Assembly: GCA_021162505.1 (NCBI GenBank) | Contig: JAGGYO010000344.1 | Location: forward strand, 1 to 16,373 | Source of the DNA: a bacterium | GTDB lineage: Bacteria > AUK180 | Direction of reading: 5' to 3' | DNA: 16,373 nt | In this document: piece by piece, positions 7,896 to 15,887 of the stretch | Numbering within the stretch: the stretch's first letter is position 1 | Layout of the letters: each line of letters opens with the position of its first letter | Notes under the pieces: model-generated | Seen by the model: the letters and a program-made list of their open reading frames with translations, nothing else | The model's database searches: none | Told to the model about the DNA's origin: nothing | Position numbers and translations under genes: made by a program

Positions 7896-8933
7896 TTATT
7901 TTACCTTAATATTCAATTGTAATGAAACACGGTTTTGTACAGGAATACTCGTAGTAACATTTAGTTTACCATGTATCCCTGCTCGAACGGGATATTTTGA
8001 ATAAACGGTAATAGTATAGATATAACCCTGTTTTACCGTATTCACCTTGATACCATAACTATCACTTTTTCCAAAATCAAATGAGGCTTTCTTAATTGTA
8101 AAATAATCTTTTGATGTAAAGTTGACCGTATAGGCAAAATTTCTCTCTCTTTCCGTATAGGAGCTTATTGCTTGCGGGTAATACTGAATAGGACCCGTAA
8201 TAGTACCTCTCATCTGTATAGGAATATTTGGTAATTGCTTGGAATCCGTGTGAATGATGAGAGAATATCCGAATGATCTAATATCTGCATTCTTCGGAGC
8301 CAGGGTGAAATCAACTTTGTATATTGAGTTCTCGTTTGACATCTTTTTTATCTTATATGATACTGATTCCTTCATCTGTGCTGGAATATCAATACCCGTG
8401 ATTCTGAAATTCTTTTCAACGATGCCTTTGAAAAATACGGAAACGGTCTTTTTAGAATTATAGGTTACATCCTGAAAATTTATTAAACCCGGTGATACTT
8501 CAATATATTTTTTCACAAAAGTTTTAATTGTCAAATATATTTTTGACTTCAGCGGATCATTAGTGGTAACGATAATTCGCTTTGTAACATTTTTTGAATA
8601 ACCATGAGAATTGAAGACAACATTAACTTCACCGGATTCACCGGGGGCATATTCTTTTTTCGCAAGTTTTGCAACCGTGCAGCCGCAAGTTGAACGGACA
8701 CTGATGGTCAACACTTTTTTGCCTTTATTGACAAATTTAAAAATGTGTGCGACTTTCGCTCCTTCTACGACTTCTCCGCCGTCATAGTTAAGTGAATCAA
8801 AAACGACCTCAGGGACGGAAATTGAAATTTTTTCATTTGCATTCTTGGAAGACATTCCCCCCTGTTCACAAGAAACAAAAGGAAACAATAAAAAAAGAGT
8901 AACGATCATCATAAAGGAAGAACTTCTTTTCAT
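7896..8933 (-). CDS. DUF1573 lipoprotein
   Basis: Predicted envelope lipoprotein of unknown function. The start at 8933 (345 residues) is preferred over an in-frame ATG at 8957, because AAGGAG lies 6 nt before it and it gives a clean signal peptide: MKRSSS, a hydrophobic stretch, then lipobox FVSC with lipidation at Cys22. After a short linker, a DUF1573 domain (about residues 36-125) shows the hallmark pattern FKFVNKGKKVLTI (65-77), STCGCT (81-86) and APGESGEVNVVF (96-107). The remaining 220 residues look like beta-rich, Ig-like repeats. DUF1573 proteins are common in Bacteroidetes and related diderms; their role is unknown. The gene begins 2 nt after ackA ends and abuts dnaE with no gap. 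Confidence 0.85.
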   Translation of the reverse strand: MKRSSSFMMIVTLFLLFPFVSCEQGGMSSKNANEKISISVPEVVFDSLNYDGGEVVEGAKVAHIFKFVNKGKKVLTISVRSTCGCTVAKLAKKEYAPGESGEVNVVFNSHGYSKNVTKRIIVTTNDPLKSKIYLTIKTFVKKYIEVSPGLINFQDVTYNSKKTVSVFFKGIVEKNFRITGIDIPAQMKESVSYKIKKMSNENSIYKVDFTLAPKNADIRSFGYSLIIHTDSKQLPNIPIQMRGTITGPIQYYPQAISSYTERERNFAYTVNFTSKDYFTIKKASFDFGKSDSYGIKVNTVKQGYIYTITVYSKYPVRAGIHGKLNVTTSIPVQNRVSLQLNIKVK

Positions 8934-8935
8934 AA

Positions 8936-10135
8936 TTAACTCCTTATTAATATACAAGTATCCCTGGCAATAGCCAATTCTTCATTTGTAGGGATTACCA
9001 GGGTTTTTATTTTACTATCTTTTCCGCTTATATCAACGGGTTCACCATACCGAATAACCTTGTTATTCAACTCATTATTTATTGATAATCCCATATGTGC
9101 TAAAAATTTTGCTACCAATTCTCGTAAAGGCGGAGTGTTCTCTCCCACACCAGCTGTATAGATAAGCGCATCGGCACCGCCTAAAACAGCATTATATGCC
9201 CCTATATATTTGACCAATCTATAGGCATAGAGGGTCATTACAAAAATAGCAAGTGCATCCCCTGCATAGTATTTTTCTTCTAAAATACGCATATCATTCT
9301 GCCCGAATAATCCTAATACTCCGGATCTTTTATTTAATAATTGATCAATATCATCAGCGGATAAATTTTCATTTTTTTCTAAGAAAATTAAAATTGCAGG
9401 ATCCAGATCACCTGATCTTGTCCCCATGATCAACCCTTCCAGCGGGGTGAAACCCATTGAAGTATCGATGGAATTTCCACCTTGAATAGCGCTTATGCTC
9501 GCGCCATTTCCCAAATGAGCTGTTATTAATTTTGTATCTTTTATGTCCTTTCTCAATATTTCGGCACCAATACCAGCGACATACTTATGGGATGTTCCGT
9601 GAAAACCGTATCGGCGAATCTTATGCCTTTCATAATATGTTTTGGGTATTGCATATCTAAAGGCATAATCCGGTAATGTTTGATGAAAAGCAGTATCAAA
9701 AACCGCTATTTGAGGTATCCCGGGAAGTTCGCTTCTACAAGCCAATATGCCTTTAAGATTAGCGGGATTATGAAGAGGAGCCAAAGGAATGGTGGACTTG
9801 ATCACATCTATTACTTTTTCATTAATAATAACAGAATCTGAAAATTCTTCTCCGCCGTGAACCACACGATGCCCAATAGCGCCAATTTCCTTAATATCAT
9901 TCATTACCTTGAACTCCGGTTTTATTATCAAGGACAATACTTTTTCTATCCCCTTTTCATGGTTCAAAACGGGTTCATTGAGTTTCATTTTATGGTATTC
10001 ATTTTTACTTTCGATGATAGAATTTTCTTCACCTATGCGTTCAATAACGCCTTTTATCAATAATTTTTCTTCAGGCATCTTCAATACCTGGAACTTTATT
10101 GATGAACTGCCGCAATTTAAAACCAATATTTTCAT
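8936..10135 (-). CDS. ackA: Acetate kinase
   Basis: Interconverts acetyl phosphate + ADP and acetate + ATP; a main energy-yielding step of fermentation and a source of acetyl phosphate; cytosolic. Family signatures are complete: LVLNCGSSSIKF (4-15), GHRVVHGGE (88-96) with Arg90, DTAFHQTLP (147-155) with Asp147, YGFHGTSHKYV (176-186) with His179, HLGNGAS (207-213), MGFTPLEGLIMGTRSGDLDP (227-246) with Arg240, TAGVGENTP (327-335) and PTNEELAIARD (382-392). The 399 residues are standard. The ATG is preceded by AAGGAG at 6 nt spacing and lies 3 nt after the thyX stop. No phosphotransacetylase gene (pta) is in the window, so the usual partner must be elsewhere. Confidence 0.97.
   Translation of the reverse strand: MKILVLNCGSSSIKFQVLKMPEEKLLIKGVIERIGEENSIIESKNEYHKMKLNEPVLNHEKGIEKVLSLIIKPEFKVMNDIKEIGAIGHRVVHGGEEFSDSVIINEKVIDVIKSTIPLAPLHNPANLKGILACRSELPGIPQIAVFDTAFHQTLPDYAFRYAIPKTYYERHKIRRYGFHGTSHKYVAGIGAEILRKDIKDTKLITAHLGNGASISAIQGGNSIDTSMGFTPLEGLIMGTRSGDLDPAILIFLEKNENLSADDIDQLLNKRSGVLGLFGQNDMRILEEKYYAGDALAIFVMTLYAYRLVKYIGAYNAVLGGADALIYTAGVGENTPPLRELVAKFLAHMGLSINNELNNKVIRYGEPVDISGKDSKIKTLVIPTNEELAIARDTCILIRS
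8940..8945 (-). promoter_or_regulatory. Shine-Dalgarno deciding the start of the DUF1573 gene
   Basis: AAGGAG on the minus strand, 6 nt before the ATG at 8933, just upstream of the ackA stop. It excludes the longer start at 8957. The same AAGGAG plus 6-nt arrangement precedes ackA (10142-10147) and hsdR (15536-15541). Confidence 0.75.
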
Positions 10136-10138
10136 CTA

Positions 10139-10756
10139 TTACTCCTTAATAAGAATGTTTTTTTCATAATCTATATTCATATCATAAAATACATTCGGAC
10201 ATTCGTTTTTTAATATTTCAAACATAATAATTGCCATTTTTCTAATTTCCCATTGAGCTTTCTTTTCACAGCGTAATTCGAAGATTCTTCTATATTCTCT
10301 CAGATTGGCAGAGATCACGATCTCCGATTCAATGGCATTGGGTAATACATATCTTGCATCTTCTTTTCTTATTTTCATTGAACGCAATTTAATATAAACT
10401 TCTTTCACATTTTCCATGGTCTTCAGAAACAGTTTTTTTGCCTCTTCATCTTTTTCAATAGATTGTGGAATGACATAATGGAAGTTGGTCTCATCCACAT
10501 ATCTTTGAGACTGTTGGGTAAAGGAAGCCAACCGATGTCTCACCAGTTGATGCGTGGTAGCGCGAGAAATTCCCTTTATTCTAAATGACGCATAAGCATG
10601 CTCAAGAACAGAATGATGACCATTCTTTATTAACATTTTTATAAATGAAGCGGTAATATCTTCACCTTGCCTATTGAATGAAAGATAAGAAGTTCGTGCA
10701 GCTTCTTCTATGATCTTTTCAGCATTAGGCGTAATTGATATTAATTTTATTTCCAT
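10139..10756 (-). CDS. thyX: Flavin-dependent thymidylate synthase (ThyX)
   Basis: Makes dTMP from dUMP using FAD, NADPH and methylene-tetrahydrofolate; it releases tetrahydrofolate rather than dihydrofolate. The signature RHRxxSxxxxSQRY is exact: RHRLASFTQQSQRY (73-86). Also seen are HHSVLEHA (47-54) and ANLREYRRIFELR (150-162) followed by AQWEIR (167-172), which bind flavin and dUMP. The 205 residues are slightly short of the usual 210-250 but cover the fold. The start lies 32 nt inside ispH, with GGAGG about 10 nt upstream. Sharing an operon with folP is consistent with folate use. No thyA is present, so this is probably the cell's route to dTMP. Confidence 0.95.
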   Translation of the reverse strand: MEIKLISITPNAEKIIEEAARTSYLSFNRQGEDITASFIKMLIKNGHHSVLEHAYASFRIKGISRATTHQLVRHRLASFTQQSQRYVDETNFHYVIPQSIEKDEEAKKLFLKTMENVKEVYIKLRSMKIRKEDARYVLPNAIESEIVISANLREYRRIFELRCEKKAQWEIRKMAIIMFEILKNECPNVFYDMNIDYEKNILIKE

Positions 10757-11600
10757 TTTTCTCGACCCTCCCCTTGATCTTTTCTACACAATCATCAACA
10801 ACATCCTTAGGAGTAGATGTTCCTGAAATTATTGCAATATTTTCGTATTTTTTCAACTTATCCCAAATTTTATCTGAGTATTCCTCAATAAAGATACCGT
10901 CTTTCTTGAAGTTTTCTATAATTTCGTATAATTTTCTTGTATTTGATGAATTTAAACCACCCATCACAATGAAATAATCAAATTTTTCAATATGTTCCAT
11001 AAGCCAGTCCTGCCTTTCAAAAGTAATATTACAAATGGTAAATTTCCCCACCAATTCTTCCCAATTCGCTTTTTTAGAAAGTTCTGTGAACAGTTCATAA
11101 TATTTTTCCTTATTTTGCGTTGATTGTGATATGAACAATATTTTTTTTAATTTCGGTAATTTCCCAATGTCAGATTTTGTCATTACAATATGGTAATTTT
11201 TCACTCTCGAGATCAAGCTCTTTATCTCTGTATGATCTTTATCCCCATAAACCACAATATCATAACCCTTTTTTTCATATTCTCTTGCAAGTTTTTCTAT
11301 ATTTATTACAAAGGGACAAACAAGAGAATGTTTTTTTAGTTTTCTATCCTTTGCTATCTTTTCATTACCTTTTGAGATACCATGTGAGGGATAGAAAAAA
11401 TCCGAACCAGGGGGGACCTCTTCCACAGAGTTCACTATTTTCAAGCCCTTTTTAGACAACCTTTTATTTGTCAATGGATTGTGTATTATTTCGCCTAATA
11501 TATATCCACTTTTTTTGTCTTTAAGTACTCCCTCGGCTTTTTCAACAGCTCGTTTAACACCCCAGCAGAAGCCGTATTCCTTATAAATAGTCAGTTTCAT
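10725..11600 (-). CDS. ispH: 4-hydroxy-3-methylbut-2-enyl diphosphate reductase
   Basis: Last step of the MEP isoprenoid pathway: reduces HMBPP to IPP and DMAPP using a [4Fe-4S] cluster. The three cluster cysteines are present: Cys12 (GFCWGV), Cys95 (LVCP) and Cys190 (FTICNITFERQ). Substrate residues are also present: His40 (GEIIHN), His73 (SHG), His123 and Glu125 (DKDHTE), Thr161 (SQST), SSN (218-220) and GTSTP (260-264). The 291 residues are typical. Some motifs are divergent: the usual DATCP reads SLVCP, and GAStP reads GTSTP. It is the first gene of the nine-gene operon; the ATG is 26 nt from a promoter -10 box. A weak GGAAAG precedes the start. Confidence 0.94.
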   Translation of the reverse strand: MKLTIYKEYGFCWGVKRAVEKAEGVLKDKKSGYILGEIIHNPLTNKRLSKKGLKIVNSVEEVPPGSDFFYPSHGISKGNEKIAKDRKLKKHSLVCPFVINIEKLAREYEKKGYDIVVYGDKDHTEIKSLISRVKNYHIVMTKSDIGKLPKLKKILFISQSTQNKEKYYELFTELSKKANWEELVGKFTICNITFERQDWLMEHIEKFDYFIVMGGLNSSNTRKLYEIIENFKKDGIFIEEYSDKIWDKLKKYENIAIISGTSTPKDVVDDCVEKIKGRVEKNGNKININYA

Positions 11601-11625
11601 ATCTTTCCAGCAATCATATTGATTT

Positions 11626-11653
11626 ATTATATCAAAAATACGGATTTTTTCAA
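11626..11653 (-). promoter_or_regulatory. Sigma70-type promoter of the ispH-folP operon
   Basis: On the minus strand, TTGAAA (11648-11653) and TATAAT (11626-11631) are separated by 16 nt. Transcription would start near 11619, giving a leader of roughly 20 nt before the ispH ATG at 11600. It lies in the 72-bp gap after the metallopeptidase gene. The -10 box is a perfect consensus and the -35 matches 5 of 6 bases of TTGACA. No other gap inside 563-11600 is big enough for a promoter outside coding sequence. Confidence 0.7.
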
Positions 11654-11672
11654 TGAAAAATTAAATCTTTTT

Positions 11673-12368
11673 TTAGCTTTCTAATTTTTTCCTGCGTACT
11701 TTCCAATCCGGAAGAACAATGTCCAAAAAAGCATAGAATTTCTTATTATGTCCGGGATATTTTAAATGAGAAAGTTCGTGTACAATAATATATTCAATGG
11801 CGTAGGTTGAACGGGTTATTAAAAATGTGTTTAATAAGATAGTTTTCTTTTCTATATTACAACTTCCCCATCTCTTTTTCATTCTTCGCATTTTAATATC
11901 CGGTTTTGGAATCCCGTACTTTGCTAATTTTTTATACCACTTTTCTAATAATTCTTTGAACTTTCTTTTTGCTCGTAAATTATACCATTGATCCAGATTT
12001 TTTTTCACATTTTCTTTTGATTTATTTTTGCTTCTAACAAAGAAATAACCCGATTTTAGTTTTACTTCATCCTTTTCGTCTTTAATAACCTTCAATCTAT
12101 ATTGCCTTCCTAAATAGTAATGCGTTTCACCGCTAATATATTCTTTAGGAGAGGACAACGGATGAAATTGTTCGAAATAATCCAATGTCCTAATTATCCA
12201 AGATGCTTTTTTTTCTATGAATTTCTCTACTTCTTTTTCTATTGTTTTAAAGGGTGCATTTACTTCAATATTGAGATCATGCGAAATATTGATCCTTAAA
12301 TATTTTATATTCTTAAATACAAGGTTATACTCAATTAAATGTTTCCCAAAAATAAATTGCCTTTTCAT
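11673..12368 (-). CDS. YgjP/DUF45-family zinc metallopeptidase
   Basis: Predicted gluzincin-type metal-dependent hydrolase (YgjP-like, often labelled M48 or SprT-like). Counting from a TTG at 12371, the zinc motif is HELSH (198-202) with a third His at PGHNKKF (His208). It is preceded by the family's RWGSC (167-171) and followed by DWKVRRKKL. The N-terminal half (about 10-110) is a beta-rich segment typical of DUF45. I chose the ATG at 12368 (231 residues): it shares one base with the hsdR stop (TGATG). The TTG at 12371 is the alternative, with GAGG 8 nt upstream. Such genes are frequently seen beside type I restriction genes; the coupling here implies co-translation with hsdR. The substrate is unknown. 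Confidence 0.88.
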   Translation of the reverse strand: MKRQFIFGKHLIEYNLVFKNIKYLRINISHDLNIEVNAPFKTIEKEVEKFIEKKASWIIRTLDYFEQFHPLSSPKEYISGETHYYLGRQYRLKVIKDEKDEVKLKSGYFFVRSKNKSKENVKKNLDQWYNLRAKRKFKELLEKWYKKLAKYGIPKPDIKMRRMKKRWGSCNIEKKTILLNTFLITRSTYAIEYIIVHELSHLKYPGHNKKFYAFLDIVLPDWKVRRKKLES

Positions 12369-15300
12369 CAATAAACATACCTCTTTTTCGCAATATGGAT
12401 AACATTTTCCAAAATCTTATCCAAGGTATCAAAATCTATGTTTATTTTCATTGTATCAAGAAGATAATCCTCAATGTCGTTTTTCATTCGGTTTTGTATA
12501 TCAATTTTCATATACCAGTCAACAACAATATTTTTTTCAATGAGTTTATTTATATCAATGGCAATTTTTGCTACTTTTTCCTTTTCAATATTCAATCCTT
12601 TTTCCATTAAAATTTTGTTTACAATACCGTAAAATGCCTTGGCAACATCCTCTTTCTCAAGAACCGTCGGCATATTTGGATCTTTTCTTTCAATAACATT
12701 GTCATACAATTCATTGGCTCTCTTTAAATATTCCGCTTCGTCAATTCTTTTCTGCCTATATTGATTAATAACATCTTCAATTAATTTTGAAAATTTCTCA
12801 TAAAAAACAGGATCTTCTTCTTTTTTCTCCTGAGCTATTTTTTTTGCCATATGGGCGATCATGTCCGCCTTTGATGTTTTGTTCGTAACCTTTTCAACCT
12901 CTATTTTGAACTTCTCTTTATCCATGATATTAATAGGATTAACAAGAGTTATTATTTTTTCAGATGTTATATAGGTGTCCAGTAATTTCTGTATCTTTCT
13001 TTCGTATTCTTTATTATCAATGCTCTCCGCATATCTTCTTTTTACGGCAATTCTTAATTTTTGAAAGAATTTTAGATCATCTTTATATTTTTTTATAAGT
13101 TTTTTTGATGTCTTATTAAAAAATTTTACTGATGACAAGGCAATGCTTAAACATCTTGAATAATCAGACAGCCGCCGATAAAAATTATCCCTTTTCTCCT
13201 TATCAAATAATAATTTTTCATACTCTTCTTCATCATATTTATTTTGGATCTCTTTAAAGACCGCCCAGAGATCAGAATGTCTTTGCGGTAAATTATTTAT
13301 CTCCTTTTCAATATTATAAATTGCCCCTTCAAGATCTGTTTCCTCAAATTTTTCCAATGCACTATATGTCGTTAAGGCTTGGTCCAATTCACCCAATAAT
13401 CCCTGATAATCAACAATATAACCATAATCTTTACCTTCAAATATTCTATTTACCCTTGCAATCGCCTGTAATAAATTATGCTCTTTTAATTGCTTTACCA
13501 AATAAAGAATGGTGTTTCGAGGTGCATCAAAGCCGGTTAAGAGCTTATCAACTACAATGATCAATTCCGGATCCCTATTTTCAGTTTTAAAGGCATCGAT
13601 AATGTCATTATTGTATTTCTCTTCATTTCCGAAGCGTTCCATCATATTTTTCCAGAACTTAATTACCATGTCATTGGTATCTGGATCAACCTTATCATAA
13701 CCCTCTCTTGTATCAGGTGCGGAAATTACTACCTCGGAAGTTATCATTCCTATCTCATCCAGAAAATTTTTAAATTTTATGGCTTCAATCTTTGATTTCG
13801 TGGCAAGCTGTGCCTTAAATCCCGTACCCTGCCAATTATTTTTATAATGATAGCTTATATCGTAAGCAATTAATTTTATCACTTGATCCGATTGATTTAT
13901 TTTTTCTATCCTTGCGAACTTTCTTTTTAAATCCGCCTTTTGTTCAATACTAAGATTTTCACAAACCCTATCAAACCACAAATCAATGGGATCCTTTTGT
14001 ACATTCTTTAAGGCATGTCTTGCCTCATATAAAAGAGGAACTACCGCCTTATCCCGCACCGCTTGATCAATAGTGTATTTATGTATAAATCCACCGAATT
14101 TCATTGCAGTATTCTTTTCATTTTTCATTAATGGCGTTCCGGTGAAACCAATATAACAGGCATTAGGCATGATTTTTTGCATCATCACATTAAATTCGCC
14201 ATATTGACTTCGATGGCTTTCATCAACAAGTACAAAGATATTTTTATCATTTTCAATATATTCTCTCTTATTGAGAGCTGCGTGGAATTTATTTATTACC
14301 GTTGTAATGATCGATCTTTTATTTTCTTCTATCATCTGCAACAAATGTTCTCCGGATCTTGCCCTAACAGGTTCCATCCCGCATGAAAAAAATGTTTTCT
14401 TGATCTGTTTATCAAGATTTGTCCTGTCCGTTACAATGATCACCCTTGGGTTTTGAATATCCGCATCAAGTGCAAGTGATTTTGCAAGCATTACCATTGT
14501 TAAGGATTTACCACTCCCTTGTGTATGCCAAATCACTCCGCCTTTTCTTTTATTACCATCAAATTCCCTTATCCTTTCCAATGTCTTTTTAACGGCAAAA
14601 TACTGCTGGTATCGAGCTATTTTTTTTATACCAAGATCATAAACAACAAAATTTCTTGTCAACTCAAGGAGACGGGACGGTTCCAACAAAGAGTAAATCG
14701 CTTTATCTTGTGAAGTGATCTGCCTTTGCATTTCATCTGTTTTATCATAATACCCTTTGACATATTTAAAATCATCTGAAAAAAGCTTTTCTTTTACATC
14801 ATCCGCTAATTTTTTATTAACTAAATTCTCCAGTTTATCCTCGGAAATTTTATCTTTCCAAACAGACCAATATCTTTCTTCTGTTCCCGTGGTTCCGTAT
14901 TTAACATTATTTTTATTCATTGCAAGTAAAATTTGAGAATAATAGTACAATTTCGGAATATTTTCATTGTTCTGATTCCTCAAATGCTGGGAAATTGCTT
15001 GTGAAATATCCGTTTCGGTATTTTTACATTCAATAATAGAAAAGGGAATTCCATTAACAAATAGAATTATATCCGGTCTTCGATGTCCCTTATTATCATT
15101 TTTTTCAATTTCATATTCTGCTGCAATGTGAAAATCATTATTTGAAATATTTTCCCAATCAATATACTTTATAGTGAAGCTCCTTATATTTCCCTGAATA
15201 TTTTCTTCAAAGCTCTTACCTAAAAGCAATAGATCATAAACCGTTTCATTGGTTTTTATCAAACCCTCTTCCCGCACATTTTTTATGGCATTAATTGCAG

Positions 15301-15529
15301 CATTGATATTTGCATTGGAAAAATCATAGGTATCGTCTTTATAATTGATTTTATTCAATTGTCTTAGCTTTTTTTCTAAAATATTTTCCAATATTACATT
15401 GGAAGATTTTTCTTTTCTTTCAATAAAGGTTTCCGCTTGTGTAAGAAATTTATAATCAAGATTTATGAGCAATTTTATTGCAGGAATCTGCGAAATATGT
15501 GCTTCTCTCATATCGGGTTTACCATTCAT
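12368..15529 (-). CDS. hsdR: Type I restriction endonuclease subunit R (HsdR)
   Basis: Motor and nuclease subunit of a type I restriction system: it translocates DNA with ATP and cuts unmodified DNA. The N-terminal nuclease has RRPDIILFVNG (150-160) and IIECKN (165-170), giving the D...ExK site Asp153, Glu167, Lys169. The SF2 translocase has Walker A TQGSGKS (336-342), DESH box (436-439), GFTGTP (461-466), LLTGFDAPR (663-671) and QAIARVNR (688-695). The C-terminal third is helical and charged, as expected for assembly with HsdM. The 1053 residues are full length. The start is supported by AAGGAG at 6 nt. The methylase (hsdM) and specificity (hsdS) genes are not in the window. Upstream is a repeat array instead. 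Without them HsdR should not cut. Confidence 0.95.
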   Translation of the reverse strand: MNGKPDMREAHISQIPAIKLLINLDYKFLTQAETFIERKEKSSNVILENILEKKLRQLNKINYKDDTYDFSNANINAAINAIKNVREEGLIKTNETVYDLLLLGKSFEENIQGNIRSFTIKYIDWENISNNDFHIAAEYEIEKNDNKGHRRPDIILFVNGIPFSIIECKNTETDISQAISQHLRNQNNENIPKLYYYSQILLAMNKNNVKYGTTGTEERYWSVWKDKISEDKLENLVNKKLADDVKEKLFSDDFKYVKGYYDKTDEMQRQITSQDKAIYSLLEPSRLLELTRNFVVYDLGIKKIARYQQYFAVKKTLERIREFDGNKRKGGVIWHTQGSGKSLTMVMLAKSLALDADIQNPRVIIVTDRTNLDKQIKKTFFSCGMEPVRARSGEHLLQMIEENKRSIITTVINKFHAALNKREYIENDKNIFVLVDESHRSQYGEFNVMMQKIMPNACYIGFTGTPLMKNEKNTAMKFGGFIHKYTIDQAVRDKAVVPLLYEARHALKNVQKDPIDLWFDRVCENLSIEQKADLKRKFARIEKINQSDQVIKLIAYDISYHYKNNWQGTGFKAQLATKSKIEAIKFKNFLDEIGMITSEVVISAPDTREGYDKVDPDTNDMVIKFWKNMMERFGNEEKYNNDIIDAFKTENRDPELIIVVDKLLTGFDAPRNTILYLVKQLKEHNLLQAIARVNRIFEGKDYGYIVDYQGLLGELDQALTTYSALEKFEETDLEGAIYNIEKEINNLPQRHSDLWAVFKEIQNKYDEEEYEKLLFDKEKRDNFYRRLSDYSRCLSIALSSVKFFNKTSKKLIKKYKDDLKFFQKLRIAVKRRYAESIDNKEYERKIQKLLDTYITSEKIITLVNPINIMDKEKFKIEVEKVTNKTSKADMIAHMAKKIAQEKKEEDPVFYEKFSKLIEDVINQYRQKRIDEAEYLKRANELYDNVIERKDPNMPTVLEKEDVAKAFYGIVNKILMEKGLNIEKEKVAKIAIDINKLIEKNIVVDWYMKIDIQNRMKNDIEDYLLDTMKINIDFDTLDKILENVIHIAKKRYVY

Positions 15530-15558
15530 AGTATTCTCCTTATTTTATATTTGTTTTA

Positions 15559-15648
15559 CATTCGTAGGGGTCGTTCGTGAACGACCTTTTTTGTTTTTAT
15601 TCTTCATTTTTCTCTCTTATGCGGGCGGTTCACGAACCGCCCCTACGG
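15559..15648. repeat. Composite REP pair, copy 1 (A1 forward + B1 inverted)
   Basis: A 90-bp unit made of hairpin A1 and hairpin B1 in opposite orientation, joined by a T-rich linker. The same arrangement, length and linker recur at 15755-15844, so the pair was duplicated as a block. This is the arrangement known as a BIME (bacterial interspersed mosaic element) in other genomes. Confidence 0.8.
15564..15586 (+). repeat. REP-like hairpin A1
   Basis: GTAG tetranucleotide followed by a palindrome: stem GGTCGTTC, loop GT, stem GAACGACC (15569-15586). A run of six T follows, so on the + strand it also looks like an intrinsic terminator, although no + strand gene ends here. Confidence 0.85.
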
Positions 15649-15649
15649 G
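15621..15649 (-). repeat. REP-like hairpin B1
   Basis: Inverted relative to A1. Stem GGGCGGTTC, loop AC, stem GAACCGCCC (15623-15642), then CTAC, the complement of GTAG. Flanks GC before and GGG after are shared with B2. Confidence 0.85.
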
Positions 15650-15683
15650 TTTATTATTTTTCATTGCATTGTTTTCTTTTGAT

Positions 15684-15712
15684 GCGGGCGGTTCACGAAC
15701 CGCCCCTACGGG
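15684..15712 (-). repeat. REP-like hairpin B2
   Basis: Identical to B1 over all 29 bases, 63 bp further on, and followed by the same TTTATT. It has no A partner next to it. Confidence 0.85.
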
Positions 15713-15759
15713 TTTATTGTTTATAATTCTTTCCATTTTGAAATTGATATTTTGCATTC

Positions 15760-15782
15760 GTACGGGTCGTTCGTGAACGACC
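15760..15782 (+). repeat. REP-like hairpin A2
   Basis: Same 8-bp stem and GT loop as A1, but the tetranucleotide is GTAC instead of GTAG and the following T-run is interrupted (TTCTTT). Confidence 0.85.
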
Positions 15783-15816
15783 TTCTTTGTTTTCACTATT
15801 CATTTTTTTCTCCTAT

Positions 15817-15844
15817 GCGGGCGGTTCACGAACCGCCCCTACGG
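15817..15844 (-). repeat. REP-like hairpin B3
   Basis: Same stem and loop as B1 and B2, followed by CTACGG. It lies 43 bp from the stop of the HNH gene. Confidence 0.85.
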
Positions 15845-15887
15845 TTACCCGGATTTGCCCTGTCAATAATTTCTGCATCAATATTTG

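Larger units (their letters stand above)
15755..15844. repeat. Composite REP pair, copy 2 (A2 forward + B3 inverted)
   Basis: Second copy of the 90-bp A-plus-B block, the same length as copy 1 with scattered substitutions in the T-rich linker. Confidence 0.8.

Noticed and set aside
8934..8957. Longer start for the DUF1573 lipoprotein (ATG at 8957)
   Set aside because: It overlaps ackA, and eight extra residues would precede a standard signal peptide whose own ATG has AAGGAG at ideal spacing.
15569..15594. Hairpin A1 as an intrinsic terminator
   Set aside because: The T-run is on the + strand, where no gene ends. On the minus strand, where the genes are, no T-run follows.
15465..15776. Open + strand frame with AGGSRTAPTG repeats
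   Set aside because: This peptide is the conceptual translation of the REP hairpins and overlaps the hsdR start; it is a typical spurious product of such repeats.
15559..15844. CRISPR array
   Set aside because: Hairpin units alternate in orientation, spacing is uneven and linkers are shared rather than unique.
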